Of a DNA stretch of 64,000 bases, positions 39,361 through 48,342 are shown one piece after another. Source of the stretch: Microvirga flavescens (lineage in GTDB: Bacteria; Pseudomonadota; Alphaproteobacteria; Rhizobiales; Beijerinckiaceae); NCBI RefSeq assembly GCF_003290125.1, contig NZ_QMKH01000002.1:462961-526960 (forward strand), read 5' to 3'. Made by a program: the position numbers and the translations under genes. Positions within the stretch are counted from its first letter, which is position 1, and every line of letters starts with the position of its first letter. The notes beneath the pieces are model-generated. The model saw nothing but the letters and a program-made list of their open reading frames with translations. It was not told the origin of the DNA and made no database searches.

Positions 39361-41784
39361 TCAACCGCGCAGCGTCGCGCCGGTCTTCTTCGTGACTTCC
39401 GCGACGATCTTCTGCGAAACCGCTTCGATCTCCACGTCGGTCAGCGTCTTTTCCGTCGGCTGGAGGGTGACCGCAATCGCAACGGACTTCTTGTCCGGGT
39501 CGATGCCGGTGCCCTCGTAGACGTCGAAGACTTCGACGCTGGTGACGAGTTGGCGTTCGGCTCCCTGCACGGCCTTCACGATATCGGCCGCGGCAACCTC
39601 ACGCGCGACGACGAACGCGAAGTCGCGGGAAAGAGGCTGGAAGTCGGAAAGCACGAGCTTCGGCTTCATCTTCGTGGGCTTGGCCTTCGGCGGCGGCAGC
39701 GCATCCAGCGTGATCTCGAAGGCGACAAGAGGCCCCTTGAGATCGAGCGCCTTCAGCACCTTCGGATGCACTTCACCGAAAGCGCCGACGATGTTCTTCG
39801 GGCCGAATTGCAGCGTCGCCGAACGTCCCGGATGGAACCATGCCGGTCCGCCAGGCACGACCTGCAGGCCGCCGGTCGGAATGCCGAGCGTGGCGAGGAG
39901 CGAGAGCGCATCCTCCTTCGCGTCGAACGCATCAACGGCCACGGCACCGCCGCGCCAATGACGGCCGACACCCTCGGCGCGCGCCGTGCCGCGACGAACG
40001 CCGCTCGCCTTGATGGTTTGGCCTTCCGGCTCGTCGGAGGCAAAGCACTGGCCGACCTCGAAGAGGGCGACATCGCCATAGCCGCGATCAGCATTGCGCT
40101 GCGCGGCCTTGAGCAGCCCCGGCAGCAGGCTCGGGCGCATGTCGGAGAGATCCGCCGCGATGGGGTTGGCAAGCGCGAGCTTCGCATCGCCGCCGCCGAA
40201 CAGCACCGCCTCGTCCTTCGCGATGAAGGACCAGGTGACCGCCTCGACAAGTCCGCGCGCTGCAAGCGTGCGCTTGGCAAGGCGCGTGCGCTTCTGGATG
40301 AGCGTGAGGATGGGCTTTGCCACCGCCGCCTGAAGGCGCGGCAGCGGCTCCGGCTTGATGCGGTCGACATCCGCGATGCGGATGACTTCCTCCACCAGAT
40401 CCGCCTTACCCTCGACATCGGGACGCCAGGACGGCGGCGTGACCTTCACCTTCTCGCCTGCGCCTTCGATCTTGAAGCCGAGTTTTTCGAGAATGGTCTT
40501 CGATTCAGCCTGCGACACATCGAGGCCGGAAAGGCGGCGCGTCTCGGACCACGGGAATTCGATCACGCGGGTATGATCCGGCACCGTTCCGGACACCACG
40601 ACCTCGGATGCCTCGCCGCCGCACAGATCGATGACCAGCTGCGTTGCGAGTTCGAGGCCCGGCACCGTGAAGGCCGGATCGACACCGCGCTCGAAACGAT
40701 AACGCGCATCGGTGATGATACCGAGCTTGCGGCCCGACTGAGCGATGTTCAGCGGGTCCCACAAGGCGGACTCGATCAGCACGTCCGTCGTCGTGTCATC
40801 ACAGCCCGAGTGCTCACCGCCCATGATGCCGGCGATGGATTCGACGCCCTTGTCGTCGGCAATCACAACGTTGCCCGCATCGAGCCTGTAAGTGCGCCCA
40901 TCAAGCGCGACGATTTCCTCGCCGCTCTTCGCGCGGCGCACCACGAGATTGCCCGAAACCTTCTTCGCGTCGAAGACATGGAGCGGACGGCCGCGGTCGA
41001 AGGTCATGTAGTTGGTGATGTCGACAAGCGCGTTGATCGGACGAAGCCCGATGGAAGCCAGGCGACGCTGCAGCCATTCCGGCGACGGGCCGTTCTTGAC
41101 GCCGCGCACAAGCCGCAGCGCGAAAGCTGGACACAGCTTTTCGTCCTCGCCGGAAAATTCGCGCTTCACCGAAACGGGGCAAGCGCCCTTGCCCGCAACA
41201 GGCTTCACCGCGCCGTTCTTCAACGTGCCGAGCCCGGCCGCCGCGAGATCGCGCGCGATGCCGTAGATCGACGTGCAGTCGGGACGGTTCGGCGTCAGGT
41301 TGATCTCGATCACCGGATCATCGAGTCCCGCATAAGCCGCATAAGGCTGGCCGACCGGTGCGTCGGCGGGCAGGTCGAGAATGCCGTCGTGATCGTTGGA
41401 GAGATCGAGCTCCGCACCCGAGCACAACATGCCACGGCTCTCGACGCCGCGAATGGTGCCGACGCTGAGCGTGATGTTCTTGCCCGGAACATACGTGCCG
41501 GGAGGAGCGAAAACGCTCTTCATGCCCGTGCGCGCGTTCGGCGCGCCGCAGACAACCTGCACCGGCGCACCCTCGCCGGTATCGACCATGCACACGCGCA
41601 GGCGATCGGCATTCGGGTGCTGCTCGGCGGAGATCACATAGGCGACCTTGTAAGGAGCAAGCGCCTTCGCCTTGTCCTCCACGCCTTCGACCTCAAGGCC
41701 GATCCGCGTGAGCGTTTCCACGATCTCATCGAAAGACGCCGTGGTGTCGAGATGGTCTTTCAACCAGGAAAGAGAGAATTTCAT
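39361..41784 (-). CDS. pheT: Phenylalanyl-tRNA synthetase beta subunit
   Basis: 807 residues, full length. Domain order is as in the family: N-terminal [14 protein letters not shown], the tRNA-binding OB-fold (about 40-150, with [15 protein letters not shown]), B3/B4 editing domain ([32 protein letters not shown]), B5, and a C-terminal anticodon-binding ferredoxin-like domain ([10 protein letters not shown]). Lies 12 nt after pheS. A 1187-codon open frame on the opposite strand is a composition artefact. Confidence 0.97.
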   Translation of the reverse strand: MKFSLSWLKDHLDTTASFDEIVETLTRIGLEVEGVEDKAKALAPYKVAYVISAEQHPNADRLRVCMVDTGEGAPVQVVCGAPNARTGMKSVFAPPGTYVPGKNITLSVGTIRGVESRGMLCSGAELDLSNDHDGILDLPADAPVGQPYAAYAGLDDPVIEINLTPNRPDCTSIYGIARDLAAAGLGTLKNGAVKPVAGKGACPVSVKREFSGEDEKLCPAFALRLVRGVKNGPSPEWLQRRLASIGLRPINALVDITNYMTFDRGRPLHVFDAKKVSGNLVVRRAKSGEEIVALDGRTYRLDAGNVVIADDKGVESIAGIMGGEHSGCDDTTTDVLIESALWDPLNIAQSGRKLGIITDARYRFERGVDPAFTVPGLELATQLVIDLCGGEASEVVVSGTVPDHTRVIEFPWSETRRLSGLDVSQAESKTILEKLGFKIEGAGEKVKVTPPSWRPDVEGKADLVEEVIRIADVDRIKPEPLPRLQAAVAKPILTLIQKRTRLAKRTLAARGLVEAVTWSFIAKDEAVLFGGGDAKLALANPIAADLSDMRPSLLPGLLKAAQRNADRGYGDVALFEVGQCFASDEPEGQTIKASGVRRGTARAEGVGRHWRGGAVAVDAFDAKEDALSLLATLGIPTGGLQVVPGGPAWFHPGRSATLQFGPKNIVGAFGEVHPKVLKALDLKGPLVAFEITLDALPPPKAKPTKMKPKLVLSDFQPLSRDFAFVVAREVAAADIVKAVQGAERQLVTSVEVFDVYEGTGIDPDKKSVAIAVTLQPTEKTLTDVEIEAVSQKIVAEVTKKTGATLRG

Positions 41785-41796
41785 GATCGCTTTCCT

Positions 41797-42879
41797 TTAC
41801 GAGCTCAAACCGCCGACAAGCGAGGGAATATCCAGCGGGCGGAAGCCGTAATGGTTCAGCCAGCGCACATCGGCCTCGAAGAAGGGGCGAAGGTCGGGCA
41901 TGCCGTATTTCAGCATGGCGATACGGTCGATGCCCATGCCCCAGGCGAAGCCCTGGACCTTGTCGGGATCGAGACCGCAATTGCGCAGCACGTTCGGGTG
42001 CACCATGCCGCAGCCGAGAATTTCGAGCCAATCGGTGCCCTCGCCGAAGCGGATCTCGCCGCCCTTGCGGGAGCACTGAATGTCGACCTCGGCGGAAGGC
42101 TCGGTGAAGGGAAAGAAGGACGGGCGGAAGCGCATCTTCACCTGATCGACTTCGAAGAACGCCTTGCAGAATTCCTCCAGCACCCACTTCATGTGCGCGA
42201 TGTTGGCGGTCTCGTCGATGACGAGGCCCTCCACCTGGTGGAACATCGGCGTGTGAGTCTGGTCGGAATCGTGACGATACGTGCGGCCCGGAATGACCAC
42301 GCGGATCGGCGGCTTCTGGGACTGCATGGTTCGGATCTGCACCGGCGAAGTGTGCGTGCGCAGAACCTTGCGCTCGCCCTTCTCGTCGGGAGCGAGGAAG
42401 AACGTGTCGTGCATCTCGCGGGCAGGGTGACCGACGGGGAAGTTCAGGGCCGTGAAGTTGAGATAATCCGTCTCGATATCCGGCCCTTCCGCCACATGGA
42501 AACCCATGTCGGCGAAGATCGCCGTGATTTCGTCGATGACCTGGCTGATCGGGTGGATGCGCCCGCGCGTCTCAGGCCCCTCCTGCACCGGCAGGGTCAC
42601 GTCCACGCGCTCGGCGGCAAGGCGCGCCGAAAGGGCGGTGTCGGCCAGGGCCTCCTTCTTCTCACCAATCGCGGTCTGCACCTTGTCGCGCAGGCCGTTG
42701 ATGAGCGGTCCCTTTTCCTTGCGCTCCTCCGGCGACATGGCGCCGAGGGTCTTGAGGAGTTCGGAGACGGAGCCCTTCTTGCCGAGCGCAGCGACGCGCA
42801 AGGCTTCGAGCGCCGGCTCATCCGAGGCGGCGTCAACCTGCTTCAGCAAGTCATTTTCGAGTTGGTTGAGGTCTGTCAT
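41797..42879 (-). CDS. pheS: Phenylalanyl-tRNA synthetase alpha subunit
   Basis: 360 residues. Class II catalytic subunit. N-terminal coiled coil (about 1-90), motif 2 in [12 protein letters not shown] and the following [22 protein letters not shown], and motif 3 in [18 protein letters not shown]. The [20 protein letters not shown] stretch forms the Phe pocket. The 212-bp gap to rplT contains a strong stem-loop and may hold the pheST promoter or leader; I could not identify a Phe-rich leader peptide. Confidence 0.97.
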   Translation of the reverse strand: MTDLNQLENDLLKQVDAASDEPALEALRVAALGKKGSVSELLKTLGAMSPEERKEKGPLINGLRDKVQTAIGEKKEALADTALSARLAAERVDVTLPVQEGPETRGRIHPISQVIDEITAIFADMGFHVAEGPDIETDYLNFTALNFPVGHPAREMHDTFFLAPDEKGERKVLRTHTSPVQIRTMQSQKPPIRVVIPGRTYRHDSDQTHTPMFHQVEGLVIDETANIAHMKWVLEEFCKAFFEVDQVKMRFRPSFFPFTEPSAEVDIQCSRKGGEIRFGEGTDWLEILGCGMVHPNVLRNCGLDPDKVQGFAWGMGIDRIAMLKYGMPDLRPFFEADVRWLNHYGFRPLDIPSLVGGLSS

Positions 42880-43047
42880 CGGTCCCGTGCCAGAATGCGT
42901 GCGCTTGAGTGAGACGCGGCGCGGGAACCGTCAAGCCTTCCGAGCCGCAAAAAGTCAAACGACAGCGTATCGACGCTGCCGGTGCGAATGGTCTCGGAGG
43001 CTAAAGGCACAATCCGGACAGGGGATCATGCCGTATCAAGATGGAGC

Positions 43048-43077
43048 CGGCACGACGGGAGGAACCCCGTCGTGCCG
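43048..43077 (-). other. Strong stem-loop between rplT and pheS
   Basis: CGGCACGACGGG (43048-43059) and CCCGTCGTGCCG (43066-43077) form a perfect 12-bp stem with a 6-nt loop 15 nt after the rplT stop. No T-run follows on the reverse strand, so it may be a Rho-assisted terminator, an attenuator or a processing barrier before pheST. Confidence 0.6.
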
Positions 43078-43091
43078 AAGCCAGGTTATCC

Positions 43092-43460
43092 TTAGGCAGC
43101 CTGCGCGGGCAGGGAAGCCTTGGCGCGCTCCACATAAGCGGCGAAAGCAGCCGGCTCGTGGATGGCCATTTCGGACAGAACCTTGCGATCGATCTCGATC
43201 CCAGCCTTGCCGAGACCGTCGATAAATCGGGAATAGGTCAGGCCGTGCAGGCGGACAGCAGCGTTGAGGCGCTGGATCCAGAGAGCGCGGAAAACGCGCT
43301 TCTTGTTCTTACGGTCGCGATAAGCATATTGCATGCTCTTCTCGACCGCCTGCTTGGCGATGCGGATGGTGTTCTTGCGGCGGCCGTAAAAGCCCTTGGC
43401 GGCCTTAAAAACCTTCTTGTGCTTGGCGTGGGCGGTAACGCCCCGTTTGACGCGCGACAT
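43092..43460 (-). CDS. rplT: 50S ribosomal protein L20
   Basis: 122 residues. Basic RNA-binding protein of the large subunit, starting [29 protein letters not shown] as in all L20 proteins. In E. coli L20 also represses rpmI-rplT by binding its own message. Lies 40 nt after rpmI. Confidence 0.98.
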   Translation of the reverse strand: MSRVKRGVTAHAKHKKVFKAAKGFYGRRKNTIRIAKQAVEKSMQYAYRDRKNKKRVFRALWIQRLNAAVRLHGLTYSRFIDGLGKAGIEIDRKVLSEMAIHEPAAFAAYVERAKASLPAQAA

Positions 43461-43500
43461 GGAAAAACTCCTTCAAAATCCGGGATGTGGGAAGAACGCC

Positions 43501-43701
43501 TTAGCCGTTGGGCAGGAAGAACTTCTTCACGTTGTACGCGTCGCTCTCGAACATGGTGTTCGTGCCGCGCAGGTTGCGGATCTGCTTTTTGGTCCGCTTG
43601 ATCATCCCGTGGCGCTTGCCGGACTGGGCGTAAACGACCTTACCGGTGCCAGTGATCTTGAAGCGCTTTTTGGCGCCCGACTTCGTCTTCAGCTTGGGCA
43701 T
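43501..43701 (-). CDS. rpmI: 50S ribosomal protein L35
   Basis: 66 residues from the ATG at 43701: [20 protein letters not shown], the invariant L35 start. An open frame runs 25 codons further upstream, but those residues lack homology. Preceded by AAGGAGAG a few nt before the ATG. Second ribosomal-protein gene rplT follows; infC lies upstream behind an intrinsic terminator. Confidence 0.98.
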   Translation of the reverse strand: MPKLKTKSGAKKRFKITGTGKVVYAQSGKRHGMIKRTKKQIRNLRGTNTMFESDAYNVKKFFLPNG

Positions 43702-43842
43702 TTTGCTCTCCTTAAGGCGGGCTTTCCTAGGGCCTAAGCCTTTGAAAACCCTGATATTGCTGCATGAGCAAAACAAACCGCCACGGCAGCCCTGACAGCC
43801 GGGCGGTTCGGTTGGAAGGCCGGCTTATGGCAGAAGCCGCCC

Positions 43843-43877
43843 CAAAAAGCAATGGCCGCCTCCAGCGGGGCGGCCAT
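43843..43877 (-). terminator. Intrinsic terminator after infC
   Basis: ATGGCCGCC (43852-43860) pairs perfectly with GGCGGCCAT (43869-43877) around an 8-nt loop. On the reverse strand it is followed by TGCTTTTTGG. It lies 25 nt after the infC stop and separates infC from rpmI-rplT. Confidence 0.75.
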
Positions 43878-43901
43878 CGAAAAACCGTTGAAACGCGACC
43901 C

Positions 43902-44444
43902 TTAGCGGGGCGCGAGAACCATGACGACCTGGCGGCCCTCGAAATTCGGCTCCATCTCGACCTTGGCAATCTCACCGACGTCCGCCTTGACGCGCTCGAG
44001 AACCTTGAGGCCCAGATCCTGGTGCGCCATTTCACGACCGCGGAAGCGCAAGGTGATCTTGACCTTGTTGCCTTCCTCGAAGAAGCCCTTCATGGCCTTC
44101 ATCTTCACGCCGTAGTCGTGATCGTCGATGCCCGGACGCAGCTTGATTTCCTTGACCTCGACGGTCTTCTGCTTCTTGCGCGCCTCGGCGGCCTTCTTCT
44201 GCTCCAGAAAGCGAAACTTGCCGTAATCGAGAATCTTGCAGACGGGCGGCGTTGCATTCGGGGAGATCTCAACGAGATCAAGCCCAGCGTCCTCTGCAAT
44301 ACGGAGGGCGTCAAAGAACGCCATCACGCCACGGTTCTGGCCGGTATCGTCGATCAGCTGCACTTCGCGAACACCGCGAATGTCTCGGTTGGCGCGCGGC
44401 CCCTCTTTCTGGGGGACCGGCAAAGCTCTCATTGGTCTGCGAAT
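43902..44444 (-). CDS. infC: Translation initiation factor IF-3, predicted AUU start
   Basis: 180 residues if begun at the ATT at 44444-44442. IF-3 N-domain ([23 protein letters not shown]), lysine-rich linker and C-domain ([28 protein letters not shown]) are intact. The usual ATG at 44432 has its Shine-Dalgarno AGGAG 21 nt away, too far; the same AGGAG (44458-44454) lies 9 nt before the in-frame ATT. That start also restores the IRRP N-terminus seen in alphaproteobacterial IF-3. E. coli infC uses AUU for autoregulation, because IF-3 itself rejects non-canonical starts. Confidence 0.9.
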   Translation of the reverse strand: MRRPMRALPVPQKEGPRANRDIRGVREVQLIDDTGQNRGVMAFFDALRIAEDAGLDLVEISPNATPPVCKILDYGKFRFLEQKKAAEARKKQKTVEVKEIKLRPGIDDHDYGVKMKAMKGFFEEGNKVKITLRFRGREMAHQDLGLKVLERVKADVGEIAKVEMEPNFEGRQVVMVLAPR

Positions 44445-44556
44445 GGCTCGTATCTCCTGTTGTGGCTCGGGTCATGGCTGCGGAAGCCGTGAGCTTCCCG
44501 ATGCGCCGTCACCGATGCCGTGAGTAAAGTGACATTTCGCGCAAATCCGCGTGAAG

Positions 44557-45834
44557 TCAACTCGCCTTACGTGCGAAACGCCCTTCCAGAAGGGCGGAAT
44601 AAACATCCAAGGTGCTCGCCACCATGCGCTCGAGCGAAAAGTTGTGCTCCACATGGATGCGCGCGCGGGAGCTCAGGCCCGCCCGTGCCATCGCGCCAAG
44701 GCTCAAGGCTTCCCCGATGGCATCGGCAAGCGCGTCCGCATCGCCAGGGGCGATGCGCCAGCCGGTGCGCTCGTAAGGCGGCACCGCAGGCGGCGACAGG
44801 ACGGTTTCGGGAACCGCGCCGAGATCGGACACGACGACGGGCGTTCCCATCGCCTGCGCCTCGACGGCGGAGCGGCCGAAGGCCTCAGGCTCCGTGGAGG
44901 GAACCGTGACCACGGACGCCGCGAGGAAGGCCGCCGGCATGTCGGTGCAATGGCCGACCCGCCGCACGATGCCCTTCAGCGAGCGAGCCTCGATGAGGCT
45001 GTCGAGTTCCTTGACATAAGAATCGCGCCCCTGCGGATCTCCGGCAAGGATGAAGGCGGCATCGGACAGGCCCGCGTCGCGCAGCTTCGCGGCAGCCTCG
45101 ATCAGCACCTTCTGCCCCTTCCAGCCGGTGAGCCGGGCGGCGAGCAGCACGACCCGCTCGTGAGGCGAAACACCCCAGGCCTTGCGCAGCGCCTCGACGC
45201 GCTCGGGTGCGACGGCGGCAGGGGAGAACATGCTGAAATCGGTGCCCCGGTGAATCACCCGGATCCGGTCCGTCGCCTGCGGATAGAGCGAGCGGATGAG
45301 ATCGCCCGTGTAGTACGAATTGGCGATGACCGCGTCCCCGCGCGCCATGACCGAGTTGTAGAGAACCTTGATCGAGGAACGCCCGGCATAGCTGCCGTGG
45401 TAGGTGGTGACGAAAGGCAGCTCAAGAGAGTGCGCCGCGCCGAGCGCCACCCAGGCCGGGGCGCGGGAGCGGGCATGGAGGAGGGACACCTTCTCCTTGA
45501 CGCAGATTCTCGCCAGCTTACGCACGTTGAGTGCCATAGAGAATGGGTTCTTGGTCTTGGCCGGGAACGGAATCCAGATGCCGCCCTTGGCCTGAAGTTC
45601 GCCGACGAGGCGTCCGCCCTCGGTCGCCACAAGCGCCCGCGCGCCGACATGGGCGAGCCCTTCGGCAATATCGACACTCGTCCGCTCGGCCCCGCCCGCC
45701 TCCAGCTCGGGAATGATCTGGAGAATGGTTCGGCCTGCCAGGGGATGCTGCCTTGAGGATCGGAATGCCGCCCCTCCGGGTCGCGCTGCGAAACTCACCG
45801 GTGTAAGAGCCTCTTGTTCGGAATCATTCAGCAA
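44557..45834 (-). CDS. Family 4 glycosyltransferase
   Basis: 425 residues, GT-B fold. The N-terminal domain starts LQIIPELEAGGAERTSVDIAEGL, the usual glycine-rich acceptor-side loop; the C-terminal donor domain has RLTGWKGQKVLIEAAAKL and the nucleotide-sugar motif E-x7-E seen as STEPEAFGRSAVEAQAMGTPVV. This is typical of lipopolysaccharide or capsule glycosyltransferases; the sugar and acceptor are not predictable. It stands alone between infC and a divergent hydrolase gene. Confidence 0.87.
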   Translation of the reverse strand: MLNDSEQEALTPVSFAARPGGAAFRSSRQHPLAGRTILQIIPELEAGGAERTSVDIAEGLAHVGARALVATEGGRLVGELQAKGGIWIPFPAKTKNPFSMALNVRKLARICVKEKVSLLHARSRAPAWVALGAAHSLELPFVTTYHGSYAGRSSIKVLYNSVMARGDAVIANSYYTGDLIRSLYPQATDRIRVIHRGTDFSMFSPAAVAPERVEALRKAWGVSPHERVVLLAARLTGWKGQKVLIEAAAKLRDAGLSDAAFILAGDPQGRDSYVKELDSLIEARSLKGIVRRVGHCTDMPAAFLAASVVTVPSTEPEAFGRSAVEAQAMGTPVVVSDLGAVPETVLSPPAVPPYERTGWRIAPGDADALADAIGEALSLGAMARAGLSSRARIHVEHNFSLERMVASTLDVYSALLEGRFARKAS

Positions 45835-45868
45835 ACATCGCTTCTAAGCGGTTGAGGATGGGTTAACC

Positions 45869-46630
45869 ATGCCGCACATGATTACAGTCGGTCACGGAGC
45901 GGAAGAACGCCAGATCGCCGTACTGCGTCACGAAGGCCGAAACCCGCCGGTGATCTGGCTCGGCGGCTTCAAGTCCGACATGCGCGCCACCAAGGCGGAG
46001 GCGGTGAATGCCTGGGCGGAGAAAGCCGGTCGCGCCTTCATCCGCTTTGACTATAGCGGACACGGAGAATCCAGCGGCAATTTCGAGGAAGGAACGATTT
46101 CCGGCTGGCTCGCGGACGCGCTGGCCGTGATCGAAACCTTCGCCGGCACGCGCCCGATCCTCGTCGGATCGTCGATGGGCGGCTGGATTTCCCTCCTCGC
46201 GACCCGCCATCTCATCGAGAAGCGGCCCGATCTTGCCCCGGCGGGCCTCGTCCTGATCGCCCCTGCCGTCGATTTCACCGAGCGGCTGATGTGGGATCGC
46301 TTTCCTGAGGATATCAAGCGCGCGGTCAACGAAACCGGGGTCTATTACCGCCCGTCCACCTATTCGCCCGATCCCTACCCCATCACGCGCGCCCTCATCG
46401 AGGACGGACGCAAGCACCTCCTGTTCGGGGGACCGATTCGCACCGGCTGCCCGGTGACGATTCTGCAAGGCATGAAGGACCCGGACGTGCCGTGGAAGCA
46501 TGCCCTCGAACTGGTGGAGCACCTGCCGGGCGACAGCGCCACCCTGACACTGATCAAGGACGGCGACCATAGGCTTTCGACGCCGGAAGACCTGGAACGC
46601 CTGACCGCCGCCATCGAGGCGATTGCTTAA
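45869..46630 (+). CDS. Alpha/beta hydrolase
   Basis: 253 residues. A complete alpha/beta-hydrolase fold: oxyanion/N-terminal WLGGFKSDM, nucleophile elbow GSSMGGW (Ser near residue 108), acid Asp in MKDPDVPWKHA, and catalytic His in KDGDHRLSTPEDL. The short, lid-poor form resembles YheT/palmitoyl-protein-thioesterase-like esterases in alphaproteobacteria. Substrate unknown. Divergent from the glycosyltransferase with only 34 bp between starts. Confidence 0.85.
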   Translation: MPHMITVGHGAEERQIAVLRHEGRNPPVIWLGGFKSDMRATKAEAVNAWAEKAGRAFIRFDYSGHGESSGNFEEGTISGWLADALAVIETFAGTRPILVGSSMGGWISLLATRHLIEKRPDLAPAGLVLIAPAVDFTERLMWDRFPEDIKRAVNETGVYYRPSTYSPDPYPITRALIEDGRKHLLFGGPIRTGCPVTILQGMKDPDVPWKHALELVEHLPGDSATLTLIKDGDHRLSTPEDLERLTAAIEAIA

Positions 46631-46642
46631 GGGGAAGAGTGC

Positions 46643-47347
46643 TTAGAGCACCTTCAGCCCCATCTCGGCCAGAAGGTCGCCAGCCTGGATGCGCGAGATC
46701 GTTGCGCCCTTGACCTTGCGTGCATCGTTGAGACGAAGGCCCCCAAGGTCAGCGCCACGCAGGTCGGCTCCTTCGAAACGGGCGTCCACGAGATGGGACT
46801 CGCGCAGGCTGGATTCCTCGAAGACCGCCTCACGGAAGTCGCATTTGGCAAGGTCCGCGAGGCTGAAATCCACGCGGTGGATTCTAGCTTTCCGGAATGA
46901 GAAGCCGGGCAAGCGGGCCGCCGAGAGGGTCGTTTCCCTGAAGGACGTGCCTGTCGATTTCGTCTGGCTCAAATCGGCTCCGGTGAGCTTGCAGCCGTTG
47001 AACGCTGTTTGCGAGAGAGACGCACCGACGAAGATCGCATTGTTGAAATCGCTCGACTGGAACACCGCCTCGGTGAGGATGGCGGCCGTAAAGTTGGCGA
47101 AGCCACCTCGACATCCCTCGAAAGCGGCGTTTTCAAGCGTCGCGCTCGTCAGGTTCGCTCGCTTGAGAACGCAGCCCTCGAATCGCCAATCCGCCATGTC
47201 GAGATTCGACAGGTCGGCTCCATCGAGATCGCAATTCACTAGTAGGGCGGGCACAGAGGCGGCCGCGAGAGTCGCTAATTCCGCCCGCGACGGCAAACCC
47301 CCTTCGATCCTGGTGCGGTTGGGGGTGACCGGGGAAGCAAGGATCAT
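46643..47347 (-). CDS. Pentapeptide-repeat protein
   Basis: 234 residues from the ATG at 47347. Runs of the A(D/N)LxX pentapeptide pattern (GADLSNLDMADWRFEG, RANLTSATLENAAFEG, GADLSQTKSTGTSF, GADLRGADLGGLRL) cover most of the protein, predicting a right-handed quadrilateral beta-helix. Function cannot be read from the repeats. A TTG nine codons upstream is an alternative start; neither has a good Shine-Dalgarno sequence. Converges with the hydrolase gene 12 bp away. Confidence 0.88.
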   Translation of the reverse strand: MILASPVTPNRTRIEGGLPSRAELATLAAASVPALLVNCDLDGADLSNLDMADWRFEGCVLKRANLTSATLENAAFEGCRGGFANFTAAILTEAVFQSSDFNNAIFVGASLSQTAFNGCKLTGADLSQTKSTGTSFRETTLSAARLPGFSFRKARIHRVDFSLADLAKCDFREAVFEESSLRESHLVDARFEGADLRGADLGGLRLNDARKVKGATISRIQAGDLLAEMGLKVL

Positions 47348-47414
47348 GAAGCCGCCAAGGGGTTCGTCGAGCAACAGGTCGTTGCGTTAAATCGCGGGAA
47401 AATCCGTTCCGCAC

Positions 47415-47430
47415 GCCGCCCTTGGGCGGC
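47415..47430 (-). terminator. GC-rich hairpin after the DUF1150 gene
   Basis: GCCGCC-CTTG-GGCGGC-type hairpin (47415-47430) 20 nt downstream of the hsp20-DUF1150 pair on the reverse strand. No marked T-run, so only a probable terminator. The 75-102 bp between genes here hold nothing else visible. Confidence 0.4.
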
Positions 47431-47449
47431 ATGCTGAGCGGTTTCGCGT

Positions 47450-47704
47450 TTAGTGCAGGCTCACCGTTTTGAGATCGTGCGCCCAGGCGTTCGCCACGGC
47501 GGCGTCGCGGGTGTCGGTGAGCACGATGGGCGCGCCGCTGGCGGAAACGAGCGCGAAGAGCTGCAGGCCGGGCTGGATCTTCGGTGCATCCGGGAAAACC
47601 TTGGCGATGTCGTCCGAGCGCATAGGCTTCACGTAAGCCATCTGCCCCTCGCCCAGATGGGCGAAATCCGGCGCATCAAAGTCGATATGGATATTGTCGT
47701 TCAA
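47450..47704 (-). CDS. DUF1150 family protein
   Basis: 84 residues from a TTG at 47704. The Shine-Dalgarno AAGGAGG (47716-47710) sits 5 nt before this TTG; an in-frame ATG at 47728 would place that site inside the gene, so the TTG is preferred. The sequence (FAHLGEGQMAYVKPMRSDDI, LFALVSASGAPIVLTDTRDAAVANA) is a DUF1150 protein, a small alphaproteobacterial family nearly always found directly after hsp20, as here. Its biochemical role is unknown. Confidence 0.88.
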   Translation of the reverse strand: MNDNIHIDFDAPDFAHLGEGQMAYVKPMRSDDIAKVFPDAPKIQPGLQLFALVSASGAPIVLTDTRDAAVANAWAHDLKTVSLH

Positions 47705-47727
47705 AGGAACCTCCTTCGCGGAACGCA

Positions 47728-48162
47728 TTACACTTCGTCCGATGTCACAATGTTGATCTTGCGGATGATGCGCTCCGGCTCGGGCCGGACCAGATCGATC
47801 GAAAGAAGGCCATTGGAAAGATCCGCGCCCATGACCTCCATGCCATCGACGAGGAGGAAGGTGCGCTGGAACTGGCGGGCGGCAATGCCGCGGTGCAGGA
47901 AATGCCTGGCTTTGTCGTCGGTCTGACGTCCGCGGATGACGAGCTGGTTTTCCTCCAGGGTCACCTCCAGCTGATCCCGGGTGAACCCGGCAACGGCCAG
48001 CGTGATCCGAAGGCGTTCCGGATCATCCACCGTGCGCGCAAGGCGCTCGATGTTGTAGGGCGGATATCCATCGCTCGCGGCCTTAGCGACCCGGTCGAGC
48101 GCTTGCTCGATTTCATCGAAACCCAGCAGATACGGATGCCCAAAGGGCGACTGACGCGACAT
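47728..48162 (-). CDS. Small heat-shock protein Hsp20 (IbpA-like)
   Basis: 144 residues. An alpha-crystallin domain chaperone: N-terminal FDEIEQALDRV, the PPYNIERL block, core strands (LRITLAVAGFTRDQLEVTLEENQLVIRGRQ) and a C-terminal RKINI tail that contains the I-x-I/V type anchor. Matches the class A/IbpA proteins of rhizobia. A sigma-32-like promoter lies 90-120 bp upstream. No clear Shine-Dalgarno precedes the ATG, and I could not draw a convincing ROSE thermometer. Confidence 0.93.
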   Translation of the reverse strand: MSRQSPFGHPYLLGFDEIEQALDRVAKAASDGYPPYNIERLARTVDDPERLRITLAVAGFTRDQLEVTLEENQLVIRGRQTDDKARHFLHRGIAARQFQRTFLLVDGMEVMGADLSNGLLSIDLVRPEPERIIRKINIVTSDEV

Positions 48163-48252
48163 ATTCGAAGCCCACTGTAGAAAGGCACTTCGGTTGAGTT
48201 TGAGCCCGCTCCTGCGGCACTCAGGCGAACCCTCAAGGGCCCGCTTGCCTCA

Positions 48253-48281
48253 ATATGGAGGCGGCGCCCGCCCCTATCAAG
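48253..48281 (-). promoter_or_regulatory. Predicted RpoH (sigma-32) promoter of hsp20
   Basis: On the reverse strand CTTGAT (48281-48276) and CCATAT (48258-48253) are separated by 17 nt, close to the alphaproteobacterial RpoH pattern CTTG-N17/18-C-x-TAT. The implied leader is about 80 nt before the hsp20 ATG. Confidence 0.5.
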
Positions 48282-48342
48282 ACCTTGACGGGGACAGGCT
48301 TAACAAGCTGATTTTCCTAAAGAATCGCAAGGCGTAAGCCGG

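Noticed and set aside
39349..42912. A 1187-codon open frame on the plus strand across pheT and pheS
   Set aside because: It is exactly antisense to two well-defined synthetase genes with all their motifs, and its Arg/His-rich translation matches no family. GC-rich coding DNA often leaves such a frame open.
42880..43091. Phe-rich leader peptide attenuator before pheST
   Set aside because: The gap holds a strong stem-loop but no short frame with consecutive Phe codons that I could find.
48163..48252. ROSE-type RNA thermometer in the hsp20 leader
   Set aside because: The leader length fits, but I could not find the U-(U/C)-GCU element pairing with a Shine-Dalgarno sequence near the ATG.
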